DNA from: CAWCDJ01 sp963796675
GTDB lineage: Bacteria; Acidobacteriota; Terriglobia; Bryobacterales; Bryobacteraceae
Direction of reading: 5' to 3'
DNA: 64,000 nucleotides
Assembly: GCA_963796675.1 (NCBI GenBank)
Contig: CAWCMS010000009.1
Coordinates: 124,001 to 188,000 of the forward strand
The position numbers and the translations under genes are program-made. The notes beneath the pieces were generated by a model. That model had not been told where the DNA came from. It worked only from the letters and a program-made list of their open reading frames with translations, and made no database searches. Shown piece by piece: positions 43,477 through 52,840 of the stretch. The stretch's first letter is position 1. Each line of letters begins with the position of its first letter.

Positions 43477-44718
43477 ATGCGAAGCCTTCATCCGGGACGA
43501 AAATTCCTGCTGCTCTTCCTGCCCTGCTTTCTGGCGGCCCTGGCCCTGCTGATCTACCCGATCTACGTCATCCGGCCGTTCCGCGCACAGGGTCCCCGGG
43601 AACTGCTGCTGGCGCTGGCCGTGATGCGCTACCGGCCAGAGGGCATGGTGCTGGTGGTCGCTCTGGCACTCGCGGCGGCGGCCTGGTACTGGCGAAGCGA
43701 GCGGCGGCGCTCGCGCCGGTTCGCCGCGGCCGCGGGAGTGCTCGCGGTCGGCGCCGCGGCGCTGCTGGCGAGAGTCAACGTTTACGAACTGATGTTCCAC
43801 CCCATCGAACGCGCGACGTTTTCGCCGGTTGAGTCTTCCAAGCTGGGCTCCGGCGAGAAGGTGATTTCCATCCGCGTCGGCGACGAAGCTCGCGCCTATC
43901 CCATTCGCGGGATGTCCTACCACCACATCGTCAACGACCGACTGGGCGGCGTCCCGATCGCCGCCACGTATTGAACGCTCTGTCACACCGGTCTGGTGTG
44001 GAGGGCCGAAATCGATGGTCTGCGGCTGAGTTTTCATCTGGCCGGCATCAACGATCAGAACTTTCTCATGCGCGACGAGCAGACCGGCACCTACTGGCAG
44101 CAGATCAGCGGCATCGCAATCTCCGGCCCGCTCGCCGGACGGCGTCTCACGCTGATGCCCTCCGATGAGCTCACCTTTCAGCAATGGCGCGCCGAGAATC
44201 CGCGGGGGACCGTGCTCGACGACGTCCCGGGCTTCGTAACCGAATATGCGGGTCCCGATTGGGATGTGCGCATGCGCAAGACTCCGACTGTCATCCGCTA
44301 TCCCGAACACGGCCTGACCGCGCGCGACCTCATGCTGGGAATCGACGCCTTCGGCGCCAGCCGCGCGTTCCTGGTCGAAGAGATCCGCAAGGCGAAGATT
44401 GTGAACGATCACGCCGGTCCCGAGCCGGTGCTACTGGTTACCGGAGCGGACGGCCAATCGATCCGCGCGTTTCGCCGCCGCATCCAGGGCGTCGCCGCTA
44501 TCCCCGAGTTCTATCGCATCGAAGGCGCCATATCCGACCCTTTGGCCGCTCTCTTCATGGACGATGCCACCGGAAGCCGCTGGAATTTCCAGGGGTGCGC
44601 GATTTCGGGCAAGTCGCAGGGAGCCTGCCTGGAGCACGTCGAATCGATTCAGGACTATTGGTTCGACTGGCGCCGCTATCATCCGCAAACCACCGTCTTC
44701 CACGCCGTGAAGCGGTAA
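43477..44718 (+). CDS. DUF3179 selenoprotein (in-frame TGA read as selenocysteine)
   Basis: 413 residues if the TGA at 43972-43974 is read through; the frame is open on both sides and identical. The N-terminus has three membrane segments (about 10-28, 55-67, 83-100). The DUF3179 domain starts near 130 and covers YHHIVNDRLGGVPIAATY, then the TGA (residue 166), then TLCHTG with C169. DUF3179 proteins usually have a YCPLC-type motif here, so TGA takes the place of the first cysteine (U-x-x-C). Downstream features of the family remain: INDQNFLMRDEQTGTYWQQI, GPLAGRRLTLMPS and the Trp-rich end. A SECIS-like hairpin follows the TGA. The protein function is unknown; a thiol/selenol redox role is inferred from UxxC. 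No convincing Shine-Dalgarno before ATG 43477. Confidence 0.85.
43975..44001 (+). promoter_or_regulatory. putative bacterial SECIS element
   Basis: Directly after the in-frame TGA, CACACC (43984-43989) pairs with GGTGTG (43995-44000) around the loop GGTCT (43990-43994); a U-G pair (43983/44001) may extend the stem. The RNA loop GGUCU is the same as the apical loop of the E. coli fdhF SECIS bound by SelB, and its distance from the UGA (15 bases) is near the 18 bases in fdhF. Confidence 0.75.
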
Positions 44719-44796
44719 GCCGGACCACATTCTAAGGCGCGCGCCGTTCCGCCGCATCCAGAGTAACCGGACGCTTTCGTCCGCGAGGAAGTCTCT

Positions 44797-45645
44797 ATGC
44801 GTTGGACACCCGGAGGGGTAAGCGGCGACATCGAAGACCGCCGAGGGCAGCCTGGAGGAGGCCCTATCCGGCTCGGCATCGGCGGCCTGCTGTTCCTCCT
44901 GCTGTTGAGCATTATTTTCAAGCAGGATTTCGTCGGGCTGTTTTCGGGAGCGCCCGCCACGGCGCCGCAGGGAAACGGGGCTTCACGGAGCGTCGAAGAG
45001 AGCCCGGAAGAGGCCCGCCTTGTGCAGTTCGTATCGTTTGTTCTCGACGATACACAAAGCACGTGGGAGAAGATCCTGCCCGAGCAGACCGGCGTTCCCT
45101 ACCGCCGGGCCAAGCTGGTGCTGTTCCGCGATTCGACCACCTCGTCATGCGGCATGGCCCAAGCGGCCACGGGACCCTTCTACTGTCCGCTGGACGAGAA
45201 GGTCTACATCGACCTGGGCTTCTATGACGAGTTGAAGCGCCAATTCGGCGCACCCGGCGAATTCGCGCAGGCCTACGTGCTGGCCCATGAAATCGGCCAC
45301 CACGTGCAGAACCTGCTGGGGATCGCGAACAAGGTACAGAACCTGCAGCAGCGATACCCGTCGCAGGCGAATCCCCTTTCAGTGCGGCTGGAACTGCAGG
45401 CCGATTGCTTCGCGGGGATCTGGGCACACAGCACCGCACAGCGGCACCTGATCGACGAAAACGACATCGAATCCGGCATCAATGCCGCGGCCGCCGTCGG
45501 CGATGACCGCATTCAGCGGATGGCGCGGGGCTATGTCAGTCCCGAATCGTTCACCCACGGCTCCGCCGCGCAACGCTCCGAATGGTTCCGCCGCGGTCTC
45601 GATGACGGACGGATCTCTCAGTGCGACACGTTTAGCGGAAGATAA
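44797..45645 (+). CDS. YpfJ-type neutral zinc metallopeptidase
   Basis: 282 residues. One TM near 26-46 (LGIGGLLFLLLLSIIF) after a GDIEDRRG N-terminus typical of the family, then a zinc protease domain with the metal site HEIGHHVQNLLG (near 165) and the third ligand region RLELQADCFAGIWAH. C-terminal SAAQRSEWFRRGLDDG is also characteristic. Substrate and role unknown. Confidence 0.93.
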   Translation: MRWTPGGVSGDIEDRRGQPGGGPIRLGIGGLLFLLLLSIIFKQDFVGLFSGAPATAPQGNGASRSVEESPEEARLVQFVSFVLDDTQSTWEKILPEQTGVPYRRAKLVLFRDSTTSSCGMAQAATGPFYCPLDEKVYIDLGFYDELKRQFGAPGEFAQAYVLAHEIGHHVQNLLGIANKVQNLQQRYPSQANPLSVRLELQADCFAGIWAHSTAQRHLIDENDIESGINAAAAVGDDRIQRMARGYVSPESFTHGSAAQRSEWFRRGLDDGRISQCDTFSGR

Positions 45646-45662
45646 AGGAACGGGAGGCAACC

Positions 45663-46283
45663 TTGAACTGGCTCGGCACGCTCGGGATGGGGATGGGCTC
45701 GGCCTGGCTCTCCGGCTTCAACCTGTACGCCACGGTGGTAACGCTCGGACTGCTCTCACGCTTTCACCTGGTCGACCTGCCGGGCGATCTGAACTATTTG
45801 AGCAGCGCCTGGGTCATCGGGCTCGCCGGAGTTCTGTACCTGGTGGAGTTCTTCGCCGACAAGATTCCCGTGCTCGATTCTGTCTGGGACGCGATCCACA
45901 CGTTCATCCGGGTGCCCGCGGGCGCGGTCTTGGCGGCATCGGCGTTCGCTCACTTCGACCCGGCTGTGCGCACCGCGGCACTACTCGCCGGCGGCACGCT
46001 CGCGCTGAGCTCTCACGTTACCAAAGCCAGCGTGCGGATGTCCGCCAACACGAGCCCCGAGCCGTTCTCGAACATCGTGCTCAGCATCTTCGAAGACATC
46101 TTCACGATAGGGATGGCGGCTGTGGCGGCATTTCACCCCGCCATCATTCTGGTCGCCGTGCTGATTTTCCTGGTTCTACTGATCTGGCTGATGCCCAAGG
46201 CTGTGCGCGCGATCCGGCGCATGATGGAGGAAGTCCGGATGCTGCTGGGGCTAACGCGACCCCAGGCAAACACCCGGACATAG
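45663..46283 (+). CDS. DUF4126 membrane protein
   Basis: 206 residues from TTG 45663, preceded by GGGAGG. Several hydrophobic segments and conserved-looking polar motifs: SAWLSGFNLYATVVTLGLL at the N-terminus, EFFADKIPVLDSVWDAIHTF and VTKASVRMSANTSPEPFSN. These match DUF4126, a membrane family without assigned function. It lies 17 bases after the metallopeptidase, so it is probably co-transcribed. Confidence 0.85.
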   Translation: MNWLGTLGMGMGSAWLSGFNLYATVVTLGLLSRFHLVDLPGDLNYLSSAWVIGLAGVLYLVEFFADKIPVLDSVWDAIHTFIRVPAGAVLAASAFAHFDPAVRTAALLAGGTLALSSHVTKASVRMSANTSPEPFSNIVLSIFEDIFTIGMAAVAAFHPAIILVAVLIFLVLLIWLMPKAVRAIRRMMEEVRMLLGLTRPQANTRT

Positions 46284-46314
46284 TACGCTGACCGGCCCGG
46301 CGAAACTAGGGGAC

Positions 46315-46581
46315 TCACACTGTGCGATGGCGATGAGTACCGTGCGTGAAGAGCCGGTATAGCAACAGCAATACGATCGCCCCGATTACCGACATGATGA
46401 AGCCGGCGCCTTGCCCTGGTGAGTACAGGCCCACGACCCTTCCGAAAAAGCCCGCCAGGAGCGATCCGGCGACGCCGATGAGCATCGTGACAAAAATCCC
46501 ACCGGGGTCGCGTCCGGGCATGATGAGCTTGGCCAGGGCGCCGACAATCAACCCGATGAATAGCATCCAAAGAAAATGCAT
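46315..46581 (-). CDS. GlsB/YeaQ/YmgE-family small membrane protein
   Basis: 88 residues from ATG 46581. Three membrane segments: FLWMLFIGLIVGALAKLIM, GIFVTMLIGVAGSLLAGFF (with the family G-rich motif) and FIMSVIGAIVLLLLYRL, and a His/Arg tail. This is the transglycosylase-associated (stress-response, GlsB/YeaQ/YmgE) family; molecular function unknown. Convergent with the DUF4126 gene. Confidence 0.88.
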   Translation of the reverse strand: MHFLWMLFIGLIVGALAKLIMPGRDPGGIFVTMLIGVAGSLLAGFFGRVVGLYSPGQGAGFIMSVIGAIVLLLLYRLFTHGTHRHRTV

Positions 46582-46677
46582 GTTTTCTGCCTCCGCCCCT
46601 GCCGCAGTTCCCTGCCGTGCGATTCCACCCCTATAGAAATCGATTGCGGCGGCCCCGGCATGACTCAATTTCGTGAG

Positions 46678-48246
46678 TTACGGCGCGGGGTAAACCAGGT
46701 AGTCGGAGTTTTGGAACAGCGGCGAAACCGGCAGGCGGTTCACCCGCCGCAACACCACATAGGTAACCCCCAGTTGCCGGTAACTGGCCATGTCCTGCGG
46801 CCGGAACCCGCTCGACATGGTTCGCTCCCAACGCCACCACCACATCTCGCCGAACCCGCGGGAGTAGTTCAATTGGCCGCCGCTCTTCCAGTCCACATAG
46901 ACGGCCCTGAGTGCCTCGGCACGGAAGATGCCCGGCGCCAGGCCGCGCCCCGAATCGGGGAAGAGAAACACGGCATCCTTGGGCGTCGAGGATCGCGCCC
47001 ATGCCGAGAGTTGCGCCAGTTGCGGCGTATGGAGCCGGGGATAATTCACGACACCGCCGAGCATGGGGATGGCGAAGTAGGCGGCCGCCGCGGCTACGAG
47101 AGCGTACCGGCGCAGCAGTACGGTCGCCAGCGCCAGGGCCACCACCAGCACAATTTGCGCCCAACGCATCGGCTCCGTGACAATCGGCTGGATCGGGATG
47201 AGGTATGCCAGGATAAACCAGGCCGCGCCTTCGAGGGGCAACCGCTTGGCCAAGGCCTTCACCCCAGCCGCCGCACACAGGAATTGGATCCCCACGGTAA
47301 CGAACAGGAGCATGCGCATGGGTTGGAACTGCGGCACGAAATTCCATCCCAGGTACTCGAGAAGGATCCACGATGCCGGCATACTGGCCATGCCCAGCCC
47401 CGCCAGGATCATCCAGATCGCCCGCAGTTCGAACTTCAACTCGCTTCGCAGGCGCAGTATGGCGGTGGCAAAAATCCCGAAGCAGATCAGGTAATGCAGC
47501 ACCGTCCGGACCGGCCACATCGAGATCCACACGTACGAAGCCCGCTTGATCTGCAGGATGGCCTCGAAGCTGGTGATGCGGGAAAACAGGTCGACATGCG
47601 TGCTCCCTTTGAAGTGCGCCATCAGGATCAGGGCCGCCGCCCCCGCGCCGAACACGGCCAGGACTTTCGCCTTACGGCTCGCCACCAGCACGAACCCCAA
47701 TGCCAACCAGACCGGAAGCGCCGTCGTCGGATGGAACAGGAATGCTGCGACGGCTGCAAACGCGGCGGCCCAATACCGGCTGCGAGCCACAAGCCCGATC
47801 GCCAGGAAAAGCAGCGGAAGAGCAAATGCGCGCGGCGTCGGCTCATACTCGATCGAAAGCACCTGCGGACCGTTGACGGTGGCGCCGAGCGAGACGATCG
47901 CAGCCACCAGCAGCGAAGGCCACATCGCGAAGCCCAGCGATTCCGCCATCAGATAGAGGCCCCAGATTCCCAGTGCGCGCGCCGCCAGTTGCAGTGCTTC
48001 CAGGACCTCGCGAAAACCCAGGCCGGTGAGCCGGTGCAGTCCTACGGCGACGTCGCCATGGATGGTGAACGCGCCCTGCGGATTCGCAACCAGGAGGTCA
48101 TTTCCGAGGACGGAGGGATCCACGCGGTGCTCGAACGCGGGCAGGTAAATCTGCGTGTCTTGTTGCAGCCAGGTGTGTCCAGGGAACTGGAAGAAGGAGA
48201 GGATCGCAAGCGCGGCGACTGCGGCCCCGAGTACGAGCCGGTTCAT
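46678..48246 (-). CDS. polytopic membrane protein, unknown function
   Basis: 522 residues from ATG 48246, whose ATGA overlaps the stop of the TPR gene. About 12 hydrophobic segments. A periplasmic loop after the first TM has WLQQDTQIYLPAFEHRVDPSVLGNDL (part), with acidic residues as in GT-C type glycosyltransferases, and a soluble C-terminal 100 residues (DAVFLFPDSGRG). I cannot assign a glycosyltransferase with confidence; a DUF6798-like family is an alternative. Confidence 0.65.
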   Translation of the reverse strand: MNRLVLGAAVAALAILSFFQFPGHTWLQQDTQIYLPAFEHRVDPSVLGNDLLVANPQGAFTIHGDVAVGLHRLTGLGFREVLEALQLAARALGIWGLYLMAESLGFAMWPSLLVAAIVSLGATVNGPQVLSIEYEPTPRAFALPLLFLAIGLVARSRYWAAAFAAVAAFLFHPTTALPVWLALGFVLVASRKAKVLAVFGAGAAALILMAHFKGSTHVDLFSRITSFEAILQIKRASYVWISMWPVRTVLHYLICFGIFATAILRLRSELKFELRAIWMILAGLGMASMPASWILLEYLGWNFVPQFQPMRMLLFVTVGIQFLCAAAGVKALAKRLPLEGAAWFILAYLIPIQPIVTEPMRWAQIVLVVALALATVLLRRYALVAAAAAYFAIPMLGGVVNYPRLHTPQLAQLSAWARSSTPKDAVFLFPDSGRGLAPGIFRAEALRAVYVDWKSGGQLNYSRGFGEMWWWRWERTMSSGFRPQDMASYRQLGVTYVVLRRVNRLPVSPLFQNSDYLVYPAP

Positions 48247-48932
48247 CGACCCGGCGTTTTCTCCAGCTGCTGTTTTGCCCACACGCGATCCGGATTCAGT
48301 TGCAGAGATTTTTCGAAAGCCTGGCGCGCTTCGGGATCTTTGTTCGCTTTGCGCAGGGCGACGCCCAGCCAGAGGTACGCCTCGTCATCCTTGGGATCGA
48401 GGGCGATGGCCTTGCGGAAATCGACGATGGCTTTGTCCGGGCCTCCGCCCATGGCCGCGGGCAGGTAGTAGTTGCCGACGCCTCGCGCCACGTACATCGG
48501 GGCGCTATTCGGTGCCAGCGCTACCGCCTTATCGACCGCGTCGCGGGCCTTGGCGCCATAGCTCAGGCCGCTCATGATGTCGGTTATGGCCTGGCCGTAG
48601 AGGGTGCCCAGCACGCGATAATACTCTGCCTCGTTGGGCTTGAGGGCCACGGCCTTCTCGCCGGCCCGGATCCCCTGTTCCGCGAAATGGCGCGCCTGCT
48701 TGCGGTCATGGCGCTCGATCGTGACCTCCGCCAGGTAAGAGCAGGCGAGGGCGACACGATATTGCGCCGCGGCATCACCGGGAGCTTTTGCCGCCGCAGC
48801 GTCGTATTCGGAAATACGGGCGGACAGCGCCGCGATATCCTGCCGGTCGCGGGCGGTTTCCAGACCGTTTCCGCCGGCGGCCATCAGGCCGGCCGCCACC
48901 AATGCCATCGTGGTTATCATGGAATTACTCAC
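48243..48932 (-). CDS. TPR-repeat protein, probably exported
   Basis: 229 residues from GTG 48932, which overlaps the MFS stop (GTGA) and has GGAGGG upstream; ATG 48920 is the alternative. A short hydrophobic N-terminus (MITTMALVAAGLMAAGG) may be a signal. TPR units follow (AAQYRVALACSYLAEVTIER, AGEKAVALKPNEAEYYRVLG, AIVDFRKAIALDPKDDEAYL). Sits between the MFS and the polytopic membrane protein in one coupled run. Confidence 0.8.
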   Translation of the reverse strand: MSNSMITTMALVAAGLMAAGGNGLETARDRQDIAALSARISEYDAAAAKAPGDAAAQYRVALACSYLAEVTIERHDRKQARHFAEQGIRAGEKAVALKPNEAEYYRVLGTLYGQAITDIMSGLSYGAKARDAVDKAVALAPNSAPMYVARGVGNYYLPAAMGGGPDKAIVDFRKAIALDPKDDEAYLWLGVALRKANKDPEARQAFEKSLQLNPDRVWAKQQLEKTPGR

Positions 48933-50215
48933 AGGGCCGCTACCCTCCGATGAATCAGCAGAAAGTAAAGGGCCATGAGAATCAGCACCAGCCCATTTAC
49001 CCCGATTACCACCGGAGCGGTAAATAAGGGGACGAGCCACCCCGTTAACAGGTTTCCCAAAGGCATCCCGCCGCGGAACGCGAAGTTGTACGTGCTCATG
49101 ACCCGGCCCCGCATTTCGTTGGTCACGATTAGCTGCACCAGGGAATTCACCATAGTGAACACCGCGATCATCGAGGCTCCCCCAAAGAAGAGCAGGACGT
49201 AACTCGCGGCGAGCGACGTCGAAAGCGAGAACCCGGAAATGCCGGCCCCAAGGCATATCAACATAGTGAGGGCAACCTTGCCTTTGTTTCGTACGTTGCC
49301 CATCCAGGCCACAATCAGCGCGCCGCAAACCGAGCCCACCCCCATCACCGAGATGAACGTGGTGAACGTTTCCGGACCGCGGTGGAAGATGTCCCGCGAG
49401 AACACGATCAGGAAGGTCCGCAGCGGCATACTGAGAAAAGTCATCAGGAACGCCAACAGCATCAGCGCTCCCATGGCGCCCTGCTTATTGATAAAGCGGA
49501 ACCCCTCTTTCATGCTGGTCAGGATACTTTCGGTGGTCGGCTCGGGGATAAACCTCTTCTTCAGCATGAACAAAGAGATGATTGGCGCCAGAAAGGAAAG
49601 CCCGTTGAGGCCGAAACACCAGGCATCGTTCAGTTTGACCAGAGCCAACCCGCCCAGCATGGGGCCAATGATCGTAGCGATATTGAACTGGATGGAATTG
49701 AGGGCGATGGCGTTCGGCATGTCCTCCTTTTCCACCAGGGTGGGAATCAGCGCCTGGTAGGCGGGCCCGCCGAAGGCCTGCGCAAAGCCGGCGACGAACG
49801 AGAGGCAAAGGATTTCCCAGATCTGCACCGAATTCAGAAGAACCAGCCCGGTCAGGGTGAACGCGGTAGCCATCTGCGTCCACTGCGAGGCCAGCAGGAG
49901 GCGGCGGCGCTCGATACGATCAGCGGCGACCCCGCCGAACAGCGAGAAAAGGAAGATGGGGATGCCCCCGAGAAAGGTATCTAACCCTAACAGAAAGGCG
50001 GAGTTACTGAGCTTGTAAACCAGCCAGCTTTGCGCCACGATCTGCATCCATGTGCCGATGCTCGACATGCATGCGCCGAACCACATGAGGCGGAAGTCGC
50101 GGTATTGGAACGCTTTGAGAACCCTGCGAATCACAGTGGTGTAAGGGCGGCCGGTCCCGGGAGATTTATCCCCTCGGGTACTGAAAGACTGAATTGTAGC
50201 AGTTTCCCGACCCAC
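48929..50215 (-). CDS. MFS transporter (EntS/MFS_3-like)
   Basis: Up to 428 residues from GTG 50215; GTG 50131 (giving VIRRVLKAFQYRDFRLMWFG) is an equally plausible start since neither has a good Shine-Dalgarno. Twelve membrane segments with the N-terminal GTWMQIVAQSWLVYKLS and the loop GVAADRIERRRLLL, typical of the EntS-like exporter group. Substrate unknown. First gene of a coupled three-gene run on the minus strand. Confidence 0.88.
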   Translation of the reverse strand: MGRETATIQSFSTRGDKSPGTGRPYTTVIRRVLKAFQYRDFRLMWFGACMSSIGTWMQIVAQSWLVYKLSNSAFLLGLDTFLGGIPIFLFSLFGGVAADRIERRRLLLASQWTQMATAFTLTGLVLLNSVQIWEILCLSFVAGFAQAFGGPAYQALIPTLVEKEDMPNAIALNSIQFNIATIIGPMLGGLALVKLNDAWCFGLNGLSFLAPIISLFMLKKRFIPEPTTESILTSMKEGFRFINKQGAMGALMLLAFLMTFLSMPLRTFLIVFSRDIFHRGPETFTTFISVMGVGSVCGALIVAWMGNVRNKGKVALTMLICLGAGISGFSLSTSLAASYVLLFFGGASMIAVFTMVNSLVQLIVTNEMRGRVMSTYNFAFRGGMPLGNLLTGWLVPLFTAPVVIGVNGLVLILMALYFLLIHRRVAAL

Positions 50216-50293
50216 GAAGTTGGCAACTGCTCTGTAGTATACTGGCCGCTTCGTGCGCTACAAATCGAAAGCTTCGACTCTATAGGAGAGGCC

Positions 50294-51625
50294 ATGTTGC
50301 CAGAATATCTTTCCAAGGCCGTACCCAACCCGAAGGGGAACCGCGCCCCGTGGTATGCCAATACCGCGCCGAGCTACGCGGGCGTCTTTCTGTGGGTGGC
50401 ATTTTACAAAGCGATCTCCGGAGATACCCTGCAGCATGCCGGACTCGGCCTCTGCCTGGGAGCCCTGCTGATCGCCGGACTGCTCTGCTACTTCCTGTAT
50501 TACCGGGCTCCGGCCATGCTCGGCATGCAGACCGGCTACCCGCTCTACGTGGTAGGGAGTTCCACCTTCGGCACGGCGGGCGGCTACGTCATGCCCGGCC
50601 TCCTCATGGGCCTGCTGCAGATCGGATGGTTCGCGGTCGCGACCTTCGTAGCCAGCGACTTCATCCTGAAAGCCGTGGGCTCAACCGCCGGACCCGGCAG
50701 CATGCCGTTTATCATCACCGGCGCGATCTGGGGGCTGGCGCTCTCCTTCGTCGGCGCCAAGGGTATTCAGTATGTCGCCAAGATCGCCACGTTCCTCAAT
50801 TTCATTCCCCTGCTGATGCTGCTGGCCGTGGTCTTCCAGACCGCGGGCGGCGTGAGCCACTACACGGTTCCGGCCGGACAGGAGAACTCCTACCTGGGGT
50901 TCACCAGCATGCTGGCAATCGTGATCGGCTTCTTCGCCACGGCGGGCGCGGCGGGCGCTGACTTCGGCATGAACTCGCGGAATGAGAAGGACGTGAAATG
51001 GGGCGGACTGGTGGGCGTTTCACTGGCCGCACTGGTGGCCGCCGGACTGCCGCTGATCGCGGTGGCGGGCGCGCACGGCATCAACCCAAGCCTCGGCTGG
51101 GACTACACGGACGTGATCCAGAACATCGGCGGACCGATCGGGTCGGCCATGTTCCTGCTGTTCGCGGTGGCCTCGGTGCCTCCCACGTGCTTCTGCGCCT
51201 TCATCGCCGGCAACAGCTTTAACACCATGATCCCGAGAGTGCCTCGCGTGGCCTCCACCATGGCGGGCGCGGTGGTCGGAATCATTCTTGCCGTCTCCGG
51301 CGTGGCGGCCAACCTGATCGGCTTCTTCAACATCGTGGGCGCCTCGTTCGGGCCGATCTGCGGCGCCATGGCGGCGGACTACATCCTGTCCGGCAAGCGC
51401 TGGTCCGGTCCGCGGCAGGGCGTGAATATCGCGGGTTACGGCGCCTGGGCGGTCGGCTTCCTGGTGGGCATTCTGCCCTTCCTGCCGCTCTCGCCCGAGA
51501 TCAAGCCGTACACGCAGCCGGCGGTGCTCTACAGCTTCTTCGTAGGGTTCGCGGTCTACATCGTGTTGGCGAAGGCCGGACTGCAGCCGAAAGTCGTAGA
51601 GATGCCGAAGGCCGCAAAAGCGTAA
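50294..51625 (+). CDS. NCS1-type nucleobase/cation symporter (cytosine permease-like)
   Basis: 443 residues from ATG 50294 with AGGAGAG upstream; the frame further upstream is not coding-like. Twelve membrane segments; NCS1 features include the N-terminal PWYANTAPSYAGVFLWVAF, GYPLYVVGSSTFGTAGGYV and MNSRNEKDVKWGGLVGVSL. Closest in layout to cytosine/allantoin permeases. The substrate is not determined. Divergent from the MFS gene; a TATACT box at 50238-50243 lacks a clear -35. Confidence 0.88.
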   Translation: MLPEYLSKAVPNPKGNRAPWYANTAPSYAGVFLWVAFYKAISGDTLQHAGLGLCLGALLIAGLLCYFLYYRAPAMLGMQTGYPLYVVGSSTFGTAGGYVMPGLLMGLLQIGWFAVATFVASDFILKAVGSTAGPGSMPFIITGAIWGLALSFVGAKGIQYVAKIATFLNFIPLLMLLAVVFQTAGGVSHYTVPAGQENSYLGFTSMLAIVIGFFATAGAAGADFGMNSRNEKDVKWGGLVGVSLAALVAAGLPLIAVAGAHGINPSLGWDYTDVIQNIGGPIGSAMFLLFAVASVPPTCFCAFIAGNSFNTMIPRVPRVASTMAGAVVGIILAVSGVAANLIGFFNIVGASFGPICGAMAADYILSGKRWSGPRQGVNIAGYGAWAVGFLVGILPFLPLSPEIKPYTQPAVLYSFFVGFAVYIVLAKAGLQPKVVEMPKAAKA

Positions 51626-51640
51626 ACTAGCTCTTAGGGC

Positions 51641-52840
51641 ATGTCTGTCCGTGGAGCAGTTCTTCTTTTTCTTTTAGCGAGCCAGCTATATTGGGCCATA
51701 CGCGGGTTTGCCGCGCTAGCGCGCGTGCTGCCCGCGCCGGAAAAGCGGGTGCCGGTCTTCACCGTCATCCTGGTCCTGTACGGCTGGCTGCTTTACCATA
51801 GCCTCAGTTCCCTCGGGCGCGAGTCTACGCCCGTTCACCTCACCTGGTCCGAAGCTCTGCTGGTAGCGCCAATGATGGTGTGGATTGCCGCATCCATCGT
51901 AGGTTTCCTGGTGGCGATCCTGGTAGCGCCGCTGCGCCTGCTCGGTAAGTGGCGGCGGACCCGCAAGGAAGGGCCTAAGCTCCCCGAGCGGCGGCACTTC
52001 CTGGAAAAGGCCGCCACGGTGGCGGTGGCAAGTCCCTTCGTCGCCGGGGCCTACGGACTCCTCTATGGCCGCCTGAACCTGGAGACCACCGAACAGCCGA
52101 TCCGTCTGGCGCACCTGCCGAAAGCCTTCGACGGCTTCCGCATCGCCCAGCTTTCCGATATCCACATCGGGCCGTTTATGCCGGCCGAGGAGATCCGCCG
52201 GTACGTCGCCATCGCCAACGCGCTGAAGCCCGACCTCATCGTGCTGACCGGCGATTTCGTCACCTTCGACCCCAAAACGCAATATGCCGTGGTGGAGGCC
52301 CTGGCGGGCGCGCATGCGCCCTACGGCGTCTACGGCTGCCTGGGCAATCACGATGCCTGGGCGCGCGTGGAAGATTCGATCACCGCGTTGTTCCAGCAGG
52401 CCGGCGTCCGCATTCTGCGCGGCGAGAATGTGCCGATTACCAGCCACGGGGAGAGCATCAACCTGATCGGCGTCGATTTTCAGAGCCCGCACCAATTCGG
52501 CCCGTCGCCCGCCGTCACAAACCTGCTCGGCAACATCGCCGGCCTGGTGGAGCGCGACCGGGTGAACATTTTGATGAGCCACAATCCAGACACCTTCGAC
52601 CGCGCCGCCGAACTGGGTATCGACCTCAGCATGGCAGGCCACACGCACGGCGGACAGGTGGCGCTCGAATTCATCAGCCCCGAGATCGCGCCCAGCCGCC
52701 TGGTGACACCCTACGTGGCGGGGATGTTCGAGAAGCCCGGCAGCCGCCTCTACGTGAATCGCGGGATCGGAACCATCTTCGTACCGATCCGTCTCGGCGC
52801 ACCGCCCGAGATCACGGTCTACAAACTGCTGCGCGCGTGA
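51641..52840 (+). CDS. membrane-anchored metallophosphoesterase (YkuE/YaeI-like)
   Basis: 399 residues. N-terminal membrane segments (about 5-25, 40-57, 80-100) precede a metallophosphatase domain with all metal ligand motifs: SDIHIGP, TGDFV, GNHDAW, SHNPD and AGHTHGGQ. The family acts on phospholipid headgroups such as lipid A pyrophosphate intermediates or on phosphodiesters; substrate unknown. A stretch resembling a Tat motif (ERRHFLEKAATVAVA) near 123 may matter for topology. GTGA overlap with the next gene. Confidence 0.9.
   Translation: MSVRGAVLLFLLASQLYWAIRGFAALARVLPAPEKRVPVFTVILVLYGWLLYHSLSSLGRESTPVHLTWSEALLVAPMMVWIAASIVGFLVAILVAPLRLLGKWRRTRKEGPKLPERRHFLEKAATVAVASPFVAGAYGLLYGRLNLETTEQPIRLAHLPKAFDGFRIAQLSDIHIGPFMPAEEIRRYVAIANALKPDLIVLTGDFVTFDPKTQYAVVEALAGAHAPYGVYGCLGNHDAWARVEDSITALFQQAGVRILRGENVPITSHGESINLIGVDFQSPHQFGPSPAVTNLLGNIAGLVERDRVNILMSHNPDTFDRAAELGIDLSMAGHTHGGQVALEFISPEIAPSRLVTPYVAGMFEKPGSRLYVNRGIGTIFVPIRLGAPPEITVYKLLRA

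Noticed and set aside
43972..43996. The DUF3179 gene could be two genes or a frameshifted gene.
   Set aside because: Both parts are in the same frame, the family sequence runs through without gap, and the only interruption is a TGA at a conserved cysteine followed by a SECIS-like hairpin.
46576..48468. A 630-codon plus-strand frame opposite the polytopic membrane protein.
   Set aside because: Composition is typical of antisense shadow (Arg, His, Gln, Pro rich) and the minus strand encodes a clear membrane protein coupled to its neighbours.
50218..50243. Promoter between the MFS and NCS1 genes: the dyad AGTTGGCAACT with TATACT.
   Set aside because: TTGGCA and TATACT are only 12 bases apart, too close for a sigma-70 promoter; the dyad is imperfect at its centre.
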